Assembly: GCA_937928385.1 (NCBI GenBank)
Contig: CALEZD010000006.1
Span: 1 to 60,128, forward strand
Source of the DNA: an uncultured Bacteroidota bacterium
GTDB lineage: Bacteria; Bacteroidota; Bacteroidia; Chitinophagales; Chitinophagaceae
Length of the DNA: 60,128 bases
Direction: 5' to 3'
A model generated the notes under the pieces. It was not told the origin of the DNA, searched no databases, and saw only the letters and a program-made list of their open reading frames with translations. Of the stretch, positions 37,589-45,562 are shown piece by piece. The translations under genes and the position numbers were made by a program. Position 1 is the stretch's first letter, and each line of letters starts with the position of its first letter.

Positions 37589-39187
37589 CTACTCTTCTGG
37601 TTCAACGTTTCTCACTTTTAAACGATATAAAACTAGTCCAACCACAGCACCACCGATCAGCCCCCCTATATGCGCGGCGTTATCTACACCTCCCATCAAT
37701 CCCACTATCAGGCTTATAATTGCATACAAGGCCATGAAAATGAATATACTTTTCCTGCTTGTTTTGGGGAAAGCATTAGTTGCCAGCAATGCGAGTATAG
37801 CACCAAACAATCCGAATATTGCCCCCGAAGCCCCGACGCTTACCACATTCACGTACTCATGCCACCAAAGGCTAAGCAGGCTACCCGATATGCCTGACAA
37901 TACGTACAGAATAAGATAGTGCCATCTGCCATAAATACGCTCAACGAAATACGATCCTATTACAAGGCCGGCTATATTCAAAGCCAAGTGCATAACACCA
38001 CCGTGAACAAAAATATTTGTAAGCAGTCGCCATGGCTGCTCAGGTGTCAATGATGATATATTTCCACCCCATTTCACCAATTCCATGGTTGACGGGCTGA
38101 GCAGGTCGACATCATTCAGAAACATGATGATGAATACGATCAGGTTGATATCAAGAATTAAAGAAGTGCCCCAATGTTCTTTTGCAGGAATGAGGAATTT
38201 TAAAGCTTCGATAACACTATCCTTTTCAGGCTTAATGCCTGCTTTCTGCCGTAAAAATTCCCGTTTGTCTAAATCAGGTATGGCCAGCATACTTACCATG
38301 ACTATTAACCCTATACCCCAAAATCCAAATATCCAGAAAAACTTATTCCCGTTCCTCTCTTCAAAAGGCTCGTATCGCGGTTCCAGCACAACAATTGAAT
38401 CCTGTGGAACACCGTCTATTCCTGGAATGATTGCATTTAAATAACTTAATCGTCGTTTTGATTTTGGTAACCGTTCAAAATACTCATGGTCATTAAAAAC
38501 ATAATTCCGGTACCTGGCGTCGCAATCATCATTAAATTTCTGTAGCGCCCTTTCTTTTTGTTTATACGTTGACTTATGGCTCATACTATGTGTGAACCTG
38601 ATACCATACCAATACAATGGTACTTGGTTAAAAGCAATCAGCGGAGTGTCTTTGGTAATATTGTTAGTAAATGCTATGATAGGCACAGCTACATACAAGT
38701 CGTGATGAAGCCAATGGTTATATTTCCCGGATGTATATGAGGTAGCGTAGATTTTGGGAAATTGATTGAGTACAGCAAAATTTTCAACCTGGTAGTAACG
38801 TACCGGTTCATAGTCAGCAATCTGGTTAATATTGTCAACTCGCAAAAGCTTACCTGTTGATGTCGTTAAAAACCGTTGGGCAGCAGCAGAAGCAGCCATA
38901 ATGCTTATCCATGAAACACAAATAAAAAAGGCGCTCCACGAATCGTTTCTGTTTGGTTTCAGAATTCGAAACCTAGGCCTGACCCATACAATAACACCAA
39001 TGAAACTCACTGCCATCGGTATTATAAACTCCCAATTCTCCTCCTTTATATCAATTATGCCTGTAGAAATGGAAAGTCCCCATCTTACTGCCAGTAGAAT
39101 GATAACAGTACTGCAGGCAACTAACAGGTATATAGGTACTATATGTTTTATTTTGGTAAGGTATTCTTTCATATAAAGTTCTGGCAA
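37589..39187 (-). CDS. Rhomboid intramembrane serine protease with extended N-terminal domain
   Basis: The C-terminal 180 residues are a rhomboid protease: the catalytic serine is in VGASGAIFG and the catalytic histidine in DNAAHIGGLIGG, within six membrane segments. Before it lie about 330 residues not typical of simple rhomboids: three membrane segments in the first 115 residues, a soluble block of about 170 residues with several aromatic-tyrosine phrases (EPVRYYQVENFAVLNQF, KYNHWLHHDLYVAVPI), another membrane segment, and a linker. The shorter start at 39172 (MKEYLTK) is also possible. Identical 52-bp repeats flank the gene on both sides. Confidence 0.85.
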   Translation of the reverse strand: MPELYMKEYLTKIKHIVPIYLLVACSTVIILLAVRWGLSISTGIIDIKEENWEFIIPMAVSFIGVIVWVRPRFRILKPNRNDSWSAFFICVSWISIMAASAAAQRFLTTSTGKLLRVDNINQIADYEPVRYYQVENFAVLNQFPKIYATSYTSGKYNHWLHHDLYVAVPIIAFTNNITKDTPLIAFNQVPLYWYGIRFTHSMSHKSTYKQKERALQKFNDDCDARYRNYVFNDHEYFERLPKSKRRLSYLNAIIPGIDGVPQDSIVVLEPRYEPFEERNGNKFFWIFGFWGIGLIVMVSMLAIPDLDKREFLRQKAGIKPEKDSVIEALKFLIPAKEHWGTSLILDINLIVFIIMFLNDVDLLSPSTMELVKWGGNISSLTPEQPWRLLTNIFVHGGVMHLALNIAGLVIGSYFVERIYGRWHYLILYVLSGISGSLLSLWWHEYVNVVSVGASGAIFGLFGAILALLATNAFPKTSRKSIFIFMALYAIISLIVGLMGGVDNAAHIGGLIGGAVVGLVLYRLKVRNVEPEE

Positions 39188-39274
39188 TGCTAAAATAACA
39201 TTTATTGCATTCTCTTTATGGTGTCAGGAGAGAACTCCTCGCCCCACTCGTCCTCGCTTGTAGCAGCCTTTACC

Positions 39275-39525
39275 CTTGTTGGTGTTCTTCACCAACAAGT
39301 ATCGCGCAGGAAGAATACACACGTCATGGCTAAAGCCTATAGTTGTTTTTTATTAACCCCCACACTAAAGCATGGGGTTAACCGTTAGGGAATGATATTT
39401 ACCTATAGCTAACCCCGACTTTTAAGTCGGGGGAAAGAATAAAGAACAGCAGGCTTTGGCCATGATAAAGAATAAATGCCTGGCTCCCCTGAATTTCATC
39501 CTTGTTGGAGTTCTTCACCAACAAG
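39275..39525. repeat. Composite hairpin island
   Basis: This stretch holds at least four hairpins. CTTGTTGGTG/CACCAACAAG with loop TTCTT lies at 39275-39299, and a near copy with one change at 39501-39525. TTAACCCC/GGGGTTAA is at 39353-39381, and CCCCGACTT/AAGTCGGGG at 39413-39432. Outer arms CATGGCTAAAGCCT (39325-39338) and AGGCTTTGGCCATG (39451-39464) pair over 13 of 14 positions, with a G-T wobble at the other, enclosing the inner hairpins. No open reading frame of note lies inside. Confidence 0.7.
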
Positions 39526-39547
39526 CTCGTGCAGGATGCATGCCCCG

Positions 39548-39599
39548 CACTGGTCTGAGCGTCCCGCTCAGACCCATGATAAAAGGAGCGTCCGCTCAT
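39548..39599. repeat. 52-bp palindromic repeat, copy 2
   Basis: Identical base for base to 37516-37567, in the same orientation, immediately after the composite hairpin island. It lies upstream of the rhomboid gene, whereas copy 1 lies downstream. Between here and the terminase-like gene at 39855 the remaining sequence contains one more hairpin (39724-39749) and nothing else I can support. Confidence 0.85.
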
Positions 39600-39723
39600 A
39601 AAAATCCCCCCGTTGCTCGGCCTTGTGACCGCACCAATCAGAGGAAAAATAAATTTGCATTAAAGATATAATATACGTATTTTTGTTGTAGTAAATTTGA
39701 ATGAATTTACGGAAATCCCGCCG

Positions 39724-39749
39724 CCTGTCCCGAGACTTCGGGATGCAGG
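39724..39749. repeat. TCCCGA/TCGGGA hairpin
   Basis: Arms TCCCGA and TCGGGA around GACT, with outer CCTG and CAGG arms. Related TCCCGA palindromes recur at 40485-40502 and 40633-40649, pointing to one repeat family. Confidence 0.6.
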
Positions 39750-39854
39750 AATGTAGAAAAACACCAAATCAATCAACACCATGCCCTAACCACACACCCA
39801 ATATCCACTATCAAACATCTAAAATCCAATATCCACTATCTAAAATCAATAAAC

Positions 39855-40493
39855 ATGAAACACCAACACCAGACCTTCGTGCTGCAAATGATTAAACACG
39901 GCGATAAAATACAAGCCTACCATGCAGCCTACCCCAAATGTGCCAACGACGAAACGGCCCGCAAATCGGCGGACCGCCTGCTGCGCCACCACCCAAAAGT
40001 AGCGGCGGAGATTGAGGAATCAACCGCGTATATCAGGCAACGAGCTTATACCGAGGCATATCAGCAGCATATCGCGCAGCAGAAAACACCCCTGCTCAGC
40101 ATGATGAAACGCCGCGAGATACTCGCACAAATAGCCACCTGCGAAATGAAAGTCACGAGGTTCGTAAAAAACGGCGACAGGTACAGGATGCTCTTTGAAG
40201 ACCCACGCCCCCGCGACATCATGAAAGCCATAGAACTCGACGCCAAACTCGAAGACGCCTGCAACCACCTGCGCAACTGCAACGACCCCGTGCTATCCCA
40301 GTTCAACATCTACATCGATGGCCGCCCCTGCGACCAGCCCCACCTCCCCCCTGACCCCAACCTGCCCCCGGCATCTATATGCTCCCCCGCCGAAGAAAAA
40401 ATCAAATCGAAAATCCAGGCATCATTTCGGAACATTTATCCCGCCAAGGCGGTGAAAATCAAATTACAAGTCCCCCTCAGGGGGTCCCGATAG
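39855..40493 (+). pseudogene. Terminase small-subunit-like gene, truncated by a palindromic repeat
   Basis: The first 60 residues (HGDKIQAYHAAYPKCANDETARKSADRLLRHHPKVAAEIEE) match the helix-turn-helix part of phage terminase small subunits, which bind packaging sites. A charged helical region follows to about residue 150, then a proline-rich tail. The reading frame ends at a TAG that lies inside the repeat palindrome at 40485-40502. A plausible continuation (DPLTASFYKQELRAIAAAPPP to GLSYDNPD, ending at 40963) is in another frame. This suggests a formerly longer gene disrupted by repeat insertion. No other phage gene is present in the window. Confidence 0.6.
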
Positions 40494-40511
40494 CTATCGG
40501 GATAGGGGTCC
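40469..40511. repeat. Nested palindromic repeat, copy 2
   Basis: The 18-bp palindrome TCCCGATAGCTATCGGGA is at 40485-40502, flanked by CCCCC and GGGG arms. It is the same element as at 27309-27349, with A-T pairs in that copy replaced by C-G pairs here on both arms. The stop codon of the terminase-like reading frame lies within it. Confidence 0.7.
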
Positions 40512-40620
40512 AACTCGCGCCCGAACAAAACACAAATCAAGCCCCCAACTCCCAAACCAATTTGATGCCACAAATAGAAAATCAAAATTCCGGCATCATT
40601 TGGGAACAAAATACTCTGTC

Positions 40621-40655
40621 CCCCGCTGCCTGTCCCGACCATTTCGGGAGCGGGG
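40621..40655. repeat. Palindromic repeat with TCCCGA core
   Basis: Outer arms CCCCGCT (40621-40627) and AGCGGGG (40649-40655) enclose TCCCGA and TCGGGA. It lies in the shifted-frame fragment. Confidence 0.55.
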
Positions 40656-40706
40656 GTGACCACCGTGCAGACGGGGGTGGGACACCCGTGCCGGCAAAAC
40701 CGAACA

Positions 40707-40731
40707 CCCCTCTCCACCCCGTGGAGAGGGG
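40707..40731. repeat. CCCCTCTCCAC/GTGGAGAGGGG hairpin
   Basis: Eleven-base perfect arms around CCC, followed by GCAGGGGGTGAGG. Elements of this type are, to my knowledge, frequent dispersed repeats in Bacteroidota genomes. Confidence 0.6.
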
Positions 40732-41037
40732 GCAGGGGGTGAGGTCTCTCGCGCAGGACCCCGACCCCCTCACCGCCAGCTTCTACAAGCAAGAGCTGCG
40801 AGCCATTGCAGCCGCCCCGCCACCACACATCCTCACCCCCGAAGAAGTAAAAGCCCGGGACGAAGAATATGCACAAAAACATAATGGCAAGCCGGCAAAA
40901 CCCTCCACCTTCGGCAAAATGTATTTCAAAGAAAAAGGCCTCAGTTATGACAACCCGGATTAAGAATATTGACCTATTAACCTATTATCATATTACCTTT
41001 TGACTTTTAATAACATAACTTTTTGTTTTATCGGCAT

Positions 41038-41046
41038 TAACTTTGC
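41038..41046 (+). promoter_or_regulatory. -7 box for lolA
   Basis: TAACTTTGC matches TAnnTTTGC and lies about 50 bases before the lolA start at 41097. No good -33 box is seen at the right spacing. Confidence 0.4.
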
Positions 41047-41096
41047 ATCCCTTACTATTAGAAAAAGATTATTCATTCTATATTTGGAACCAAGTG

Positions 41097-41744
41097 ATGA
41101 GGAAATTATTGATATTGTGCGCTTTAATGATGGGTATTGCGGTACAGCCTGCAACTGCCCAAACGGACAAAAAAGCCAAAGAACTGTTGGATGCAGCTTA
41201 TAAAAAGCTGAATAACCTGAAAGCCCTGAAAGCCGACTTCAGCCTGGAGCTGAAAGGCGGTGGCGTAAATGACAAGAAAAAAGGCACCTTTTATATGAAA
41301 GGGACTAAATACAGGGTATCTATTGCCGGGCAGGAAATCATAAGCGATAATAAAACAGTGTGGACCATTATCAAAGCTACCAACGAGGTACAGGTAACTG
41401 ATTACAACCCTGATGCACAGTCTATATCGCCCGCCAAGCTGTTTACCAGCAACTTTTATGATAAAGAATATACTTATAAATACGCCGGCGAGCGCAAAAT
41501 CAATGGCAAAGCGGCTGATATAATAGCCCTAACACCAAAGAGCGGCGATAAAATGTTCACTAAGGTGGAAATAGCCATAGGCAAAGACAAAGTAATAATG
41601 GGCGGCCAGGTATGGGAGAAGAACGGCAATACCTACCGCTACGACATAACCAACTACAGCCCCAATCCGCCATCTGTTACCGACGCCACCTTCACCTTCG
41701 ACCCGAAGAAAAACCCGGGTATGGAAGTGATAGACCTGAGGTAA
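41097..41744 (+). CDS. LolA-like outer-membrane lipoprotein carrier
   Basis: A periplasmic protein of 215 residues with a signal peptide (RKLLILCALMMGIAVQPATAQ). The mature part begins KKAKELLDAAYKKLNNLKALKADFSLELKG, the opening helix and strand of LolA. Later phrases GTFYMKGTKYRVSIAGQEIISDNKTVWTI and YTYKYAGERKINGKAADIIAL fit the half-barrel that shields lipoprotein acyl chains. The start at 41097 is chosen because it gives the signal peptide; the frame is open 54 bases further. A strong terminator follows. Confidence 0.85.
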   Translation: MRKLLILCALMMGIAVQPATAQTDKKAKELLDAAYKKLNNLKALKADFSLELKGGGVNDKKKGTFYMKGTKYRVSIAGQEIISDNKTVWTIIKATNEVQVTDYNPDAQSISPAKLFTSNFYDKEYTYKYAGERKINGKAADIIALTPKSGDKMFTKVEIAIGKDKVIMGGQVWEKNGNTYRYDITNYSPNPPSVTDATFTFDPKKNPGMEVIDLR

Positions 41745-41788
41745 CAGCAGCAAGAGTCTTCGCGGCCTCGGCCGCAGAGTATGTAACA

Positions 41789-41819
41789 CGGGGCTGCTTT
41801 TATAAGCAGCCCCGCCGTT
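41789..41819 (+). terminator. Intrinsic terminator after lolA
   Basis: An 11-bp perfect stem (CGGGGCTGCTT and AAGCAGCCCCG, loop TTAT) is followed by CCGTTTTT. Confidence 0.85.
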
Positions 41820-41897
41820 TTTATACAATTATCATACTAATGTTAAAAAATGCAGCACCATTCTTGAGTCCTGTATATAAACAACTAATTTTAACTT

Positions 41898-42392
41898 ATG
41901 AGCAATCAAGGCATAAAGAAATCCATAACCATAACGGCAATAACCTGCCTGGCACTGTTTACAGCTGTCACATCCTGCAAGAAGGAAAAGGCTGACAGGC
42001 TGGGCGCTACTCAAACCTCTGGGGTTGATATATCAGCTATCATAACCTGCCACAAAGAGCAGAACCAATACCCCTCACAAATCACATCGGGCCTCGAGGG
42101 CACCTGGGTATGGACCAGCAATACTTGCTATTGGACGGGCGACTCCACCTTCACGCCCGACAAGCATGTGGTAGTCACCTTCAGCGATGCCGGGGTGTAT
42201 AAAGTATTTGAAGACAGTAAGATTGAATCAGAAGGCACCTGGAAATTATCACAGGTAGACAAAGACATCTGGAGCCTCAATACCGAACGCCATTCAAAAT
42301 ACCTGAATGGCTATATATGGCTCTGCGAAAACGAACTGGTCTTCTTTAACAGCTATATAGATGGCTGCGATTACTACTTCGTCAGGCGATAA
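41898..42392 (+). CDS. Lipocalin-like hypothetical lipoprotein
   Basis: A 164-residue lipoprotein with a lipobox ending TSCK (C27). The mature part has LEGTWVWTSN, VVVTFSDAGVYKVFED, EGTWKLSQVD and ELVFFNSYIDGCDYYFVRR, an antiparallel strand pattern like the small lipocalin-like proteins of Bacteroidota. The N-terminal half contains ISAIITCHKEQNQYP. No ligand or reaction can be predicted. It ends 3 bases from the convergent next gene. Confidence 0.7.
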   Translation: MSNQGIKKSITITAITCLALFTAVTSCKKEKADRLGATQTSGVDISAIITCHKEQNQYPSQITSGLEGTWVWTSNTCYWTGDSTFTPDKHVVVTFSDAGVYKVFEDSKIESEGTWKLSQVDKDIWSLNTERHSKYLNGYIWLCENELVFFNSYIDGCDYYFVRR

Positions 42393-42395
42393 AGA

Positions 42396-42704
42396 TCAGA
42401 AACCCTGCTGTATCCACCATGTGCCATGTTCCAGTATATCAGCATAGTCAATATGCCCGTCGCCCAGCATCAGGTTGCCCATACGCGCCGATGTTACGGT
42501 ACGTGCTTCTTCCTTGCGCTGCAAGGGGGCAGTCAATATCATCCTGCCATCTACGTCATTTTCGGCCACCAGGCGGTGGGCTACCTGGTCGGGGTCAGAG
42601 TCATCAAACATATCCGAGCGCTGGCCCTGCAATGGATGTATGGCAATCAGCGAGCCCTCGTGCAGTTGCTCCAGTTGTTGTATAGAAGATATCTTAACCC
42701 ACAT
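42396..42704 (-). CDS. Hypothetical protein, 102 residues
   Basis: I do not recognise this protein. It is soluble, with an N-terminal WVKISSIQQLEQLHEGSLIAIHP and a C-terminal LMLGDGHIDYADILEHGTWWIQ. The central part is polar and acidic (DDSDPDQVAHRLVAENDVDGRM). No signal peptide, membrane segment or known motif is seen. A near-consensus -7 box (TTAATTTGC) lies upstream. Confidence 0.55.
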   Translation of the reverse strand: MWVKISSIQQLEQLHEGSLIAIHPLQGQRSDMFDDSDPDQVAHRLVAENDVDGRMILTAPLQRKEEARTVTSARMGNLMLGDGHIDYADILEHGTWWIQQGF

Positions 42705-42828
42705 GTGTAACGTATTTACTGCAAATTAACCAATACCACCCTATTCACTGCAAATAAACGCCCGCTAATAACAAATGAAAAACATATACATCACCGGGAG
42801 AAACAGGAAATATATGACTTTACCTAGC

Positions 42829-43155
42829 TTATACCCTTACAGTAGATGTGATGATATCAGGTTGTTGGTTCAGCTTTTCTATCTGCTCATTCACTTTGTC
42901 GGCAACGGCTTTCAATGTCTTGGCAGTAGCTTGCTGAAAACTGGGTGCACTGCGCTGTACAGACAATGAACTGCCAAATATGGTCAGGTCTATCTCGCAA
43001 AACTTATTGCGCTCGGTCCTGCCTTGCTCTTTGAAATATACTTCAGCTCTCGATATGTTCTTATAACTGCGGTATAGTTTGATGAGGTTGTCCCTTACCG
43101 TCTTCACCACCTTTTCTGCTACTCTGCCATGCGGCATATGAAATTCTATGTTCAT
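42829..43155 (-). CDS. RaiA/HPF-like ribosome hibernation protein
   Basis: A 108-residue protein with the short form of the ribosome hibernation fold: VVKTVRDNLIKLYRSYKNISRAEVYFKEQ, then FCEIDLTIFGSSLSVQRSAPSFQQATAKTLKAVADKVNEQIEKL. Members bind the 30S A site and quiet ribosomes under stress. Conservation is moderate, so this is a family-level call. It is divergent from the CDP-alcohol phosphatidyltransferase gene. Confidence 0.7.
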   Translation of the reverse strand: MNIEFHMPHGRVAEKVVKTVRDNLIKLYRSYKNISRAEVYFKEQGRTERNKFCEIDLTIFGSSLSVQRSAPSFQQATAKTLKAVADKVNEQIEKLNQQPDIITSTVRV

Positions 43156-43263
43156 AAATTCTAAATTTGCAAGTACTCATATACAACAGTTGAAAAGGTA
43201 TTAAGTTGTACTGAATGAAGGGGAAGTTGTTATGGTTTTGTAAAAAGATATACTATCCGACAA

Positions 43264-43842
43264 ATGCAGAAAACCAGTTACTATATCATCAATGGCATAA
43301 CAGCATACAGGCTGGTGGCGTCCTTCATCCTGCTATACCATGTATTTACAGGGCAGGCCGATATCTTCAAATGGATGCTGGCCATCAGCTTCTTTACTGA
43401 TGCTATAGACGGCTTCCTGGCACGGTGGTATAAGGTAACCAGTGTCATGGGTGCTAGGTTAGACTCTATTGCCGATGACCTGACCATATTAGTTGCTGTC
43501 ATAGGCGTGTTCAGGCTGAAGCCGGATTTCGTACAGCAGGAGTTGGTGCTCATCATCGTACTGCTGGCGCTTCTGGTAATACAGACTGTAATGGCATTAA
43601 TACGCTATGGCAAAATCAGCAGCTTCCATACCTACCTGGCCAAACTGGCAGCCTTGCTGCAGGGCAGTTTCCTGATACTACTGTTCTTCCTGCCTGAGCC
43701 CCCGCTTACGCTGTTCTACATAGCATCAGTAGTCACTATCCTGGAAATAGCAGAAGAAATGATACTGGTAGTGCTACTACCTGAATGGAAGGCCAATGTG
43801 CATGGGCTGTATTGGGCGCTGAAAGAAAGAAAAAAGCAATAG
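43264..43842 (+). CDS. CDP-alcohol phosphatidyltransferase family enzyme
   Basis: A membrane enzyme that condenses a CDP-activated lipid or alcohol with a small acceptor. The catalytic signature D-x2-DG-x2-AR-x8-G-x3-D-x3-D is complete in TDAIDGFLARWYKVTSVMGARLDSIAD. Six hydrophobic segments are seen over 192 residues. The acceptor (glycerol-3-phosphate, serine or inositol) cannot be told. Its stop and the stop of the convergent Na/Pi gene are back to back. Confidence 0.85.
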   Translation: MQKTSYYIINGITAYRLVASFILLYHVFTGQADIFKWMLAISFFTDAIDGFLARWYKVTSVMGARLDSIADDLTILVAVIGVFRLKPDFVQQELVLIIVLLALLVIQTVMALIRYGKISSFHTYLAKLAALLQGSFLILLFFLPEPPLTLFYIASVVTILEIAEEMILVVLLPEWKANVHGLYWALKERKKQ

Positions 43843-45432
43843 CTACTTCACCTGCACCAGTTGAGACAGCGCCCGCAGCAACGACTCGTTGGAATTGTTG
43901 ATTCCCCGCAACATGTTGAACAAGGTAGGCATGTCCACTTCTGCATACTGCCCGTCCGCATGCAAGTTGAACACCATCTTATTGTGTGCCAGCTGAGACT
44001 TGTGTATGATAGCATCTATACCGGCAATATCAGTAGGTTGCGCATAATGTATATTGAGCATTACCGTTTCGGCCTCTTTATATAAGTCACGTTGGGCCGC
44101 TACTATTTGTGTGTACAGGCTATACAACTTATCATTGCCCGAGCGTTCCAGTTCAACAACATTGTGTTTGATATCCTTAGCGTCTTTAACAGACAGTGTG
44201 GTGTTGCGTATTACGGTTACCAGGTTGTTGGCCTGCTCTGCTTCTTCCTGGCTTAGTTGCCCTTGTTCCAACTTCAGGTAAAACTCCGTTATCTCAGCCT
44301 CATACTTTTTCAGGTCATAATAAAACCGTTCTTCATCATCTACTTTCTCTTCTATGTTGAATATCTCCCTGCTGACACTGATACCGCTCCGTATGAAACT
44401 GGCAGCCTCCTTCTTCAGTGCTTCTATAGCTGCATGGCTTTCTGCCGGGTTGACCAGCGCGATGGCAGGCGCAAATTTGTGTTTGTTGTTACCAACCAGC
44501 CTGTCTATGGTTTTGGTAAATAAAGATGTAAAGGGCAGCAATAATATAACAGTAGCAATATTGAAAGAACTATGGAACGCTACCATAGTAATGAGCGGGT
44601 CTTTAATACTCATAATATCGGTTATCAAAAAGAGGAAGAACCTCATGAATACCAATGCCACAATAGCATTGATGACATTGAAATACAACTGCGACCAACC
44701 TACTTTCTTTTTAATAGAGTTACCCTTTATAGTAGCCAGCACAGCCGTAATACTTGTACCCAAATCGGCACCTATGACGAGATACAAACCTTGTTCGAGC
44801 GTGATAATGCCTGCCGCCAGCGACGACAGGAATATCATAATAGAGGCCGAGCTGGAATGTATAGATGCCGCCAATGCAGCACCCACCAATAGAAACAGTA
44901 TAGGGTGTGTTGACTGCATAAAGCTGAAGTCCACCTGCTGTGCAAAAGCTTCGAAACCTGTACGCATGAAATCAATGCCAAGGAACATCAGGCTGAACCC
45001 CATCAGGAATTTACTGAGCTGTACCAGCTTCTCGTTGGAAAAGAGAACGATACCAATACCACCTGCCGCTATGAATGGCAGTACGATATCTTTGATACTG
45101 TATTTGAAACCCAGCAATGATACTATCCAGCCTGTAATGGTAGTGCCGATATTGGCGCCGAATATCATGCCTATACCATTCTTCAGGCCGATGATACCTG
45201 CACCGGTAAATGACATGACCAGCAGTGATACCATGGTGCTGCTTTGCAGTATGCCCGTCACCAACGCACCGGATATAGCAGCCTTGACGGGATTACCGGT
45301 ATGCCTGCGCAGGAAGAGCTTAAACGATCTGCCGGCCAATGCCTTCAGTGCCTCCTCCAGCATAAACATGCCGAAGAGAAACAAGCCCAGCCCAGCCAAC
45401 AAGGGCCATATATGTATATCGCTGTACTTCAC
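43843..45432 (-). CDS. Na/Pi cotransporter family protein with PhoU-like tail
   Basis: An inner-membrane phosphate transporter of 529 residues. Two inverted repeats carry the motifs GILQSSTMVSLL and IHSSSASIMIFLSS, and the phrases FGANIGTTITGWIVSLLGF and GADLGTSITAVLATIKGN are the substrate-site loops. The C-terminal 200 residues form a PhoU-like helical domain. Translation begins at a GTG codon. It diverges from the BlaI-like regulator gene, with about 130 bases between them, and could share regulation, but this is not shown. Confidence 0.9.
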   Translation of the reverse strand: MKYSDIHIWPLLAGLGLFLFGMFMLEEALKALAGRSFKLFLRRHTGNPVKAAISGALVTGILQSSTMVSLLVMSFTGAGIIGLKNGIGMIFGANIGTTITGWIVSLLGFKYSIKDIVLPFIAAGGIGIVLFSNEKLVQLSKFLMGFSLMFLGIDFMRTGFEAFAQQVDFSFMQSTHPILFLLVGAALAASIHSSSASIMIFLSSLAAGIITLEQGLYLVIGADLGTSITAVLATIKGNSIKKKVGWSQLYFNVINAIVALVFMRFFLFLITDIMSIKDPLITMVAFHSSFNIATVILLLPFTSLFTKTIDRLVGNNKHKFAPAIALVNPAESHAAIEALKKEAASFIRSGISVSREIFNIEEKVDDEERFYYDLKKYEAEITEFYLKLEQGQLSQEEAEQANNLVTVIRNTTLSVKDAKDIKHNVVELERSGNDKLYSLYTQIVAAQRDLYKEAETVMLNIHYAQPTDIAGIDAIIHKSQLAHNKMVFNLHADGQYAEVDMPTLFNMLRGINNSNESLLRALSQLVQVK

Positions 45433-45513
45433 TTACGAAAGCTACAAAATTCGGGTGTATGATGCACACATTCTATGACCTACGTCAGCATGGGGCACAA
45501 TATTTGAAAAAGA

Positions 45514-45544
45514 TTTGCGTTTTACGATAATAATCGTACTTTAG
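45514..45544 (+). promoter_or_regulatory. Promoter of the BlaI/BlaR1-like operon
   Basis: TTTG at 45514-45517 and TACTTTAG at 45537-45544 are separated by exactly 19 bases, the Bacteroidota -33/-7 spacing, with one mismatch in the -7 box. The operator half-sites overlap the -7 region. Confidence 0.55.
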
Positions 45545-45560
45545 TACGAGAAACATCGTA
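45523..45560 (+). promoter_or_regulatory. Operator array with four half-sites at 11-bp spacing
   Basis: TACGA at 45523, TCGTA at 45534, TACGA at 45545 and TCGTA at 45556 alternate, each separated by six bases, so the half-sites repeat every 11 bp on one face of the helix. This fits a dimeric winged-helix repressor of the BlaI/MecI type, whose known sites are of the TACA/TGTA kind. The array lies directly before the repressor gene's start, as autoregulation would require. Confidence 0.65.
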
Positions 45561-45562
45561 CA

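Larger units (their letters stand above)
40379..40963 (+). pseudogene. Shifted-frame C-terminal fragment of the terminase-like gene
   Basis: This open frame overlaps the previous one and continues to 40963. From 40379 to about 40755 it reads through repeated and palindromic DNA and is unlikely to be ordinary protein. The last 65 residues (FYKQELRAIAAA, ILTPEEVKARDEEYAQKHNG, STFGKMYFKEKGLSYDNPD) look like real coding sequence. I take it as the 3' end of the same gene displaced by insertion and duplication events. Confidence 0.45.

Noticed and set aside
37516..39599. CRISPR array or composite transposon
   Set aside because: There are only two copies of the repeat, 2 kb apart, with no spacers and no transposase gene between them.
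40436..40882. A minus-strand frame of 148 codons in the repeat island
   Set aside because: It consists of repeat and palindrome DNA; its phrases match reverse reading of the GC-rich repeats.
39855..40963. Prophage or phage-derived island
   Set aside because: Only a small-terminase-like gene is seen; no large terminase, portal, capsid, integrase or attachment site is present.
44354..45478. A 374-codon open frame on the plus strand
   Set aside because: It is fully antisense to the well-supported Na/Pi cotransporter gene and its translation is low in recognisable structure.
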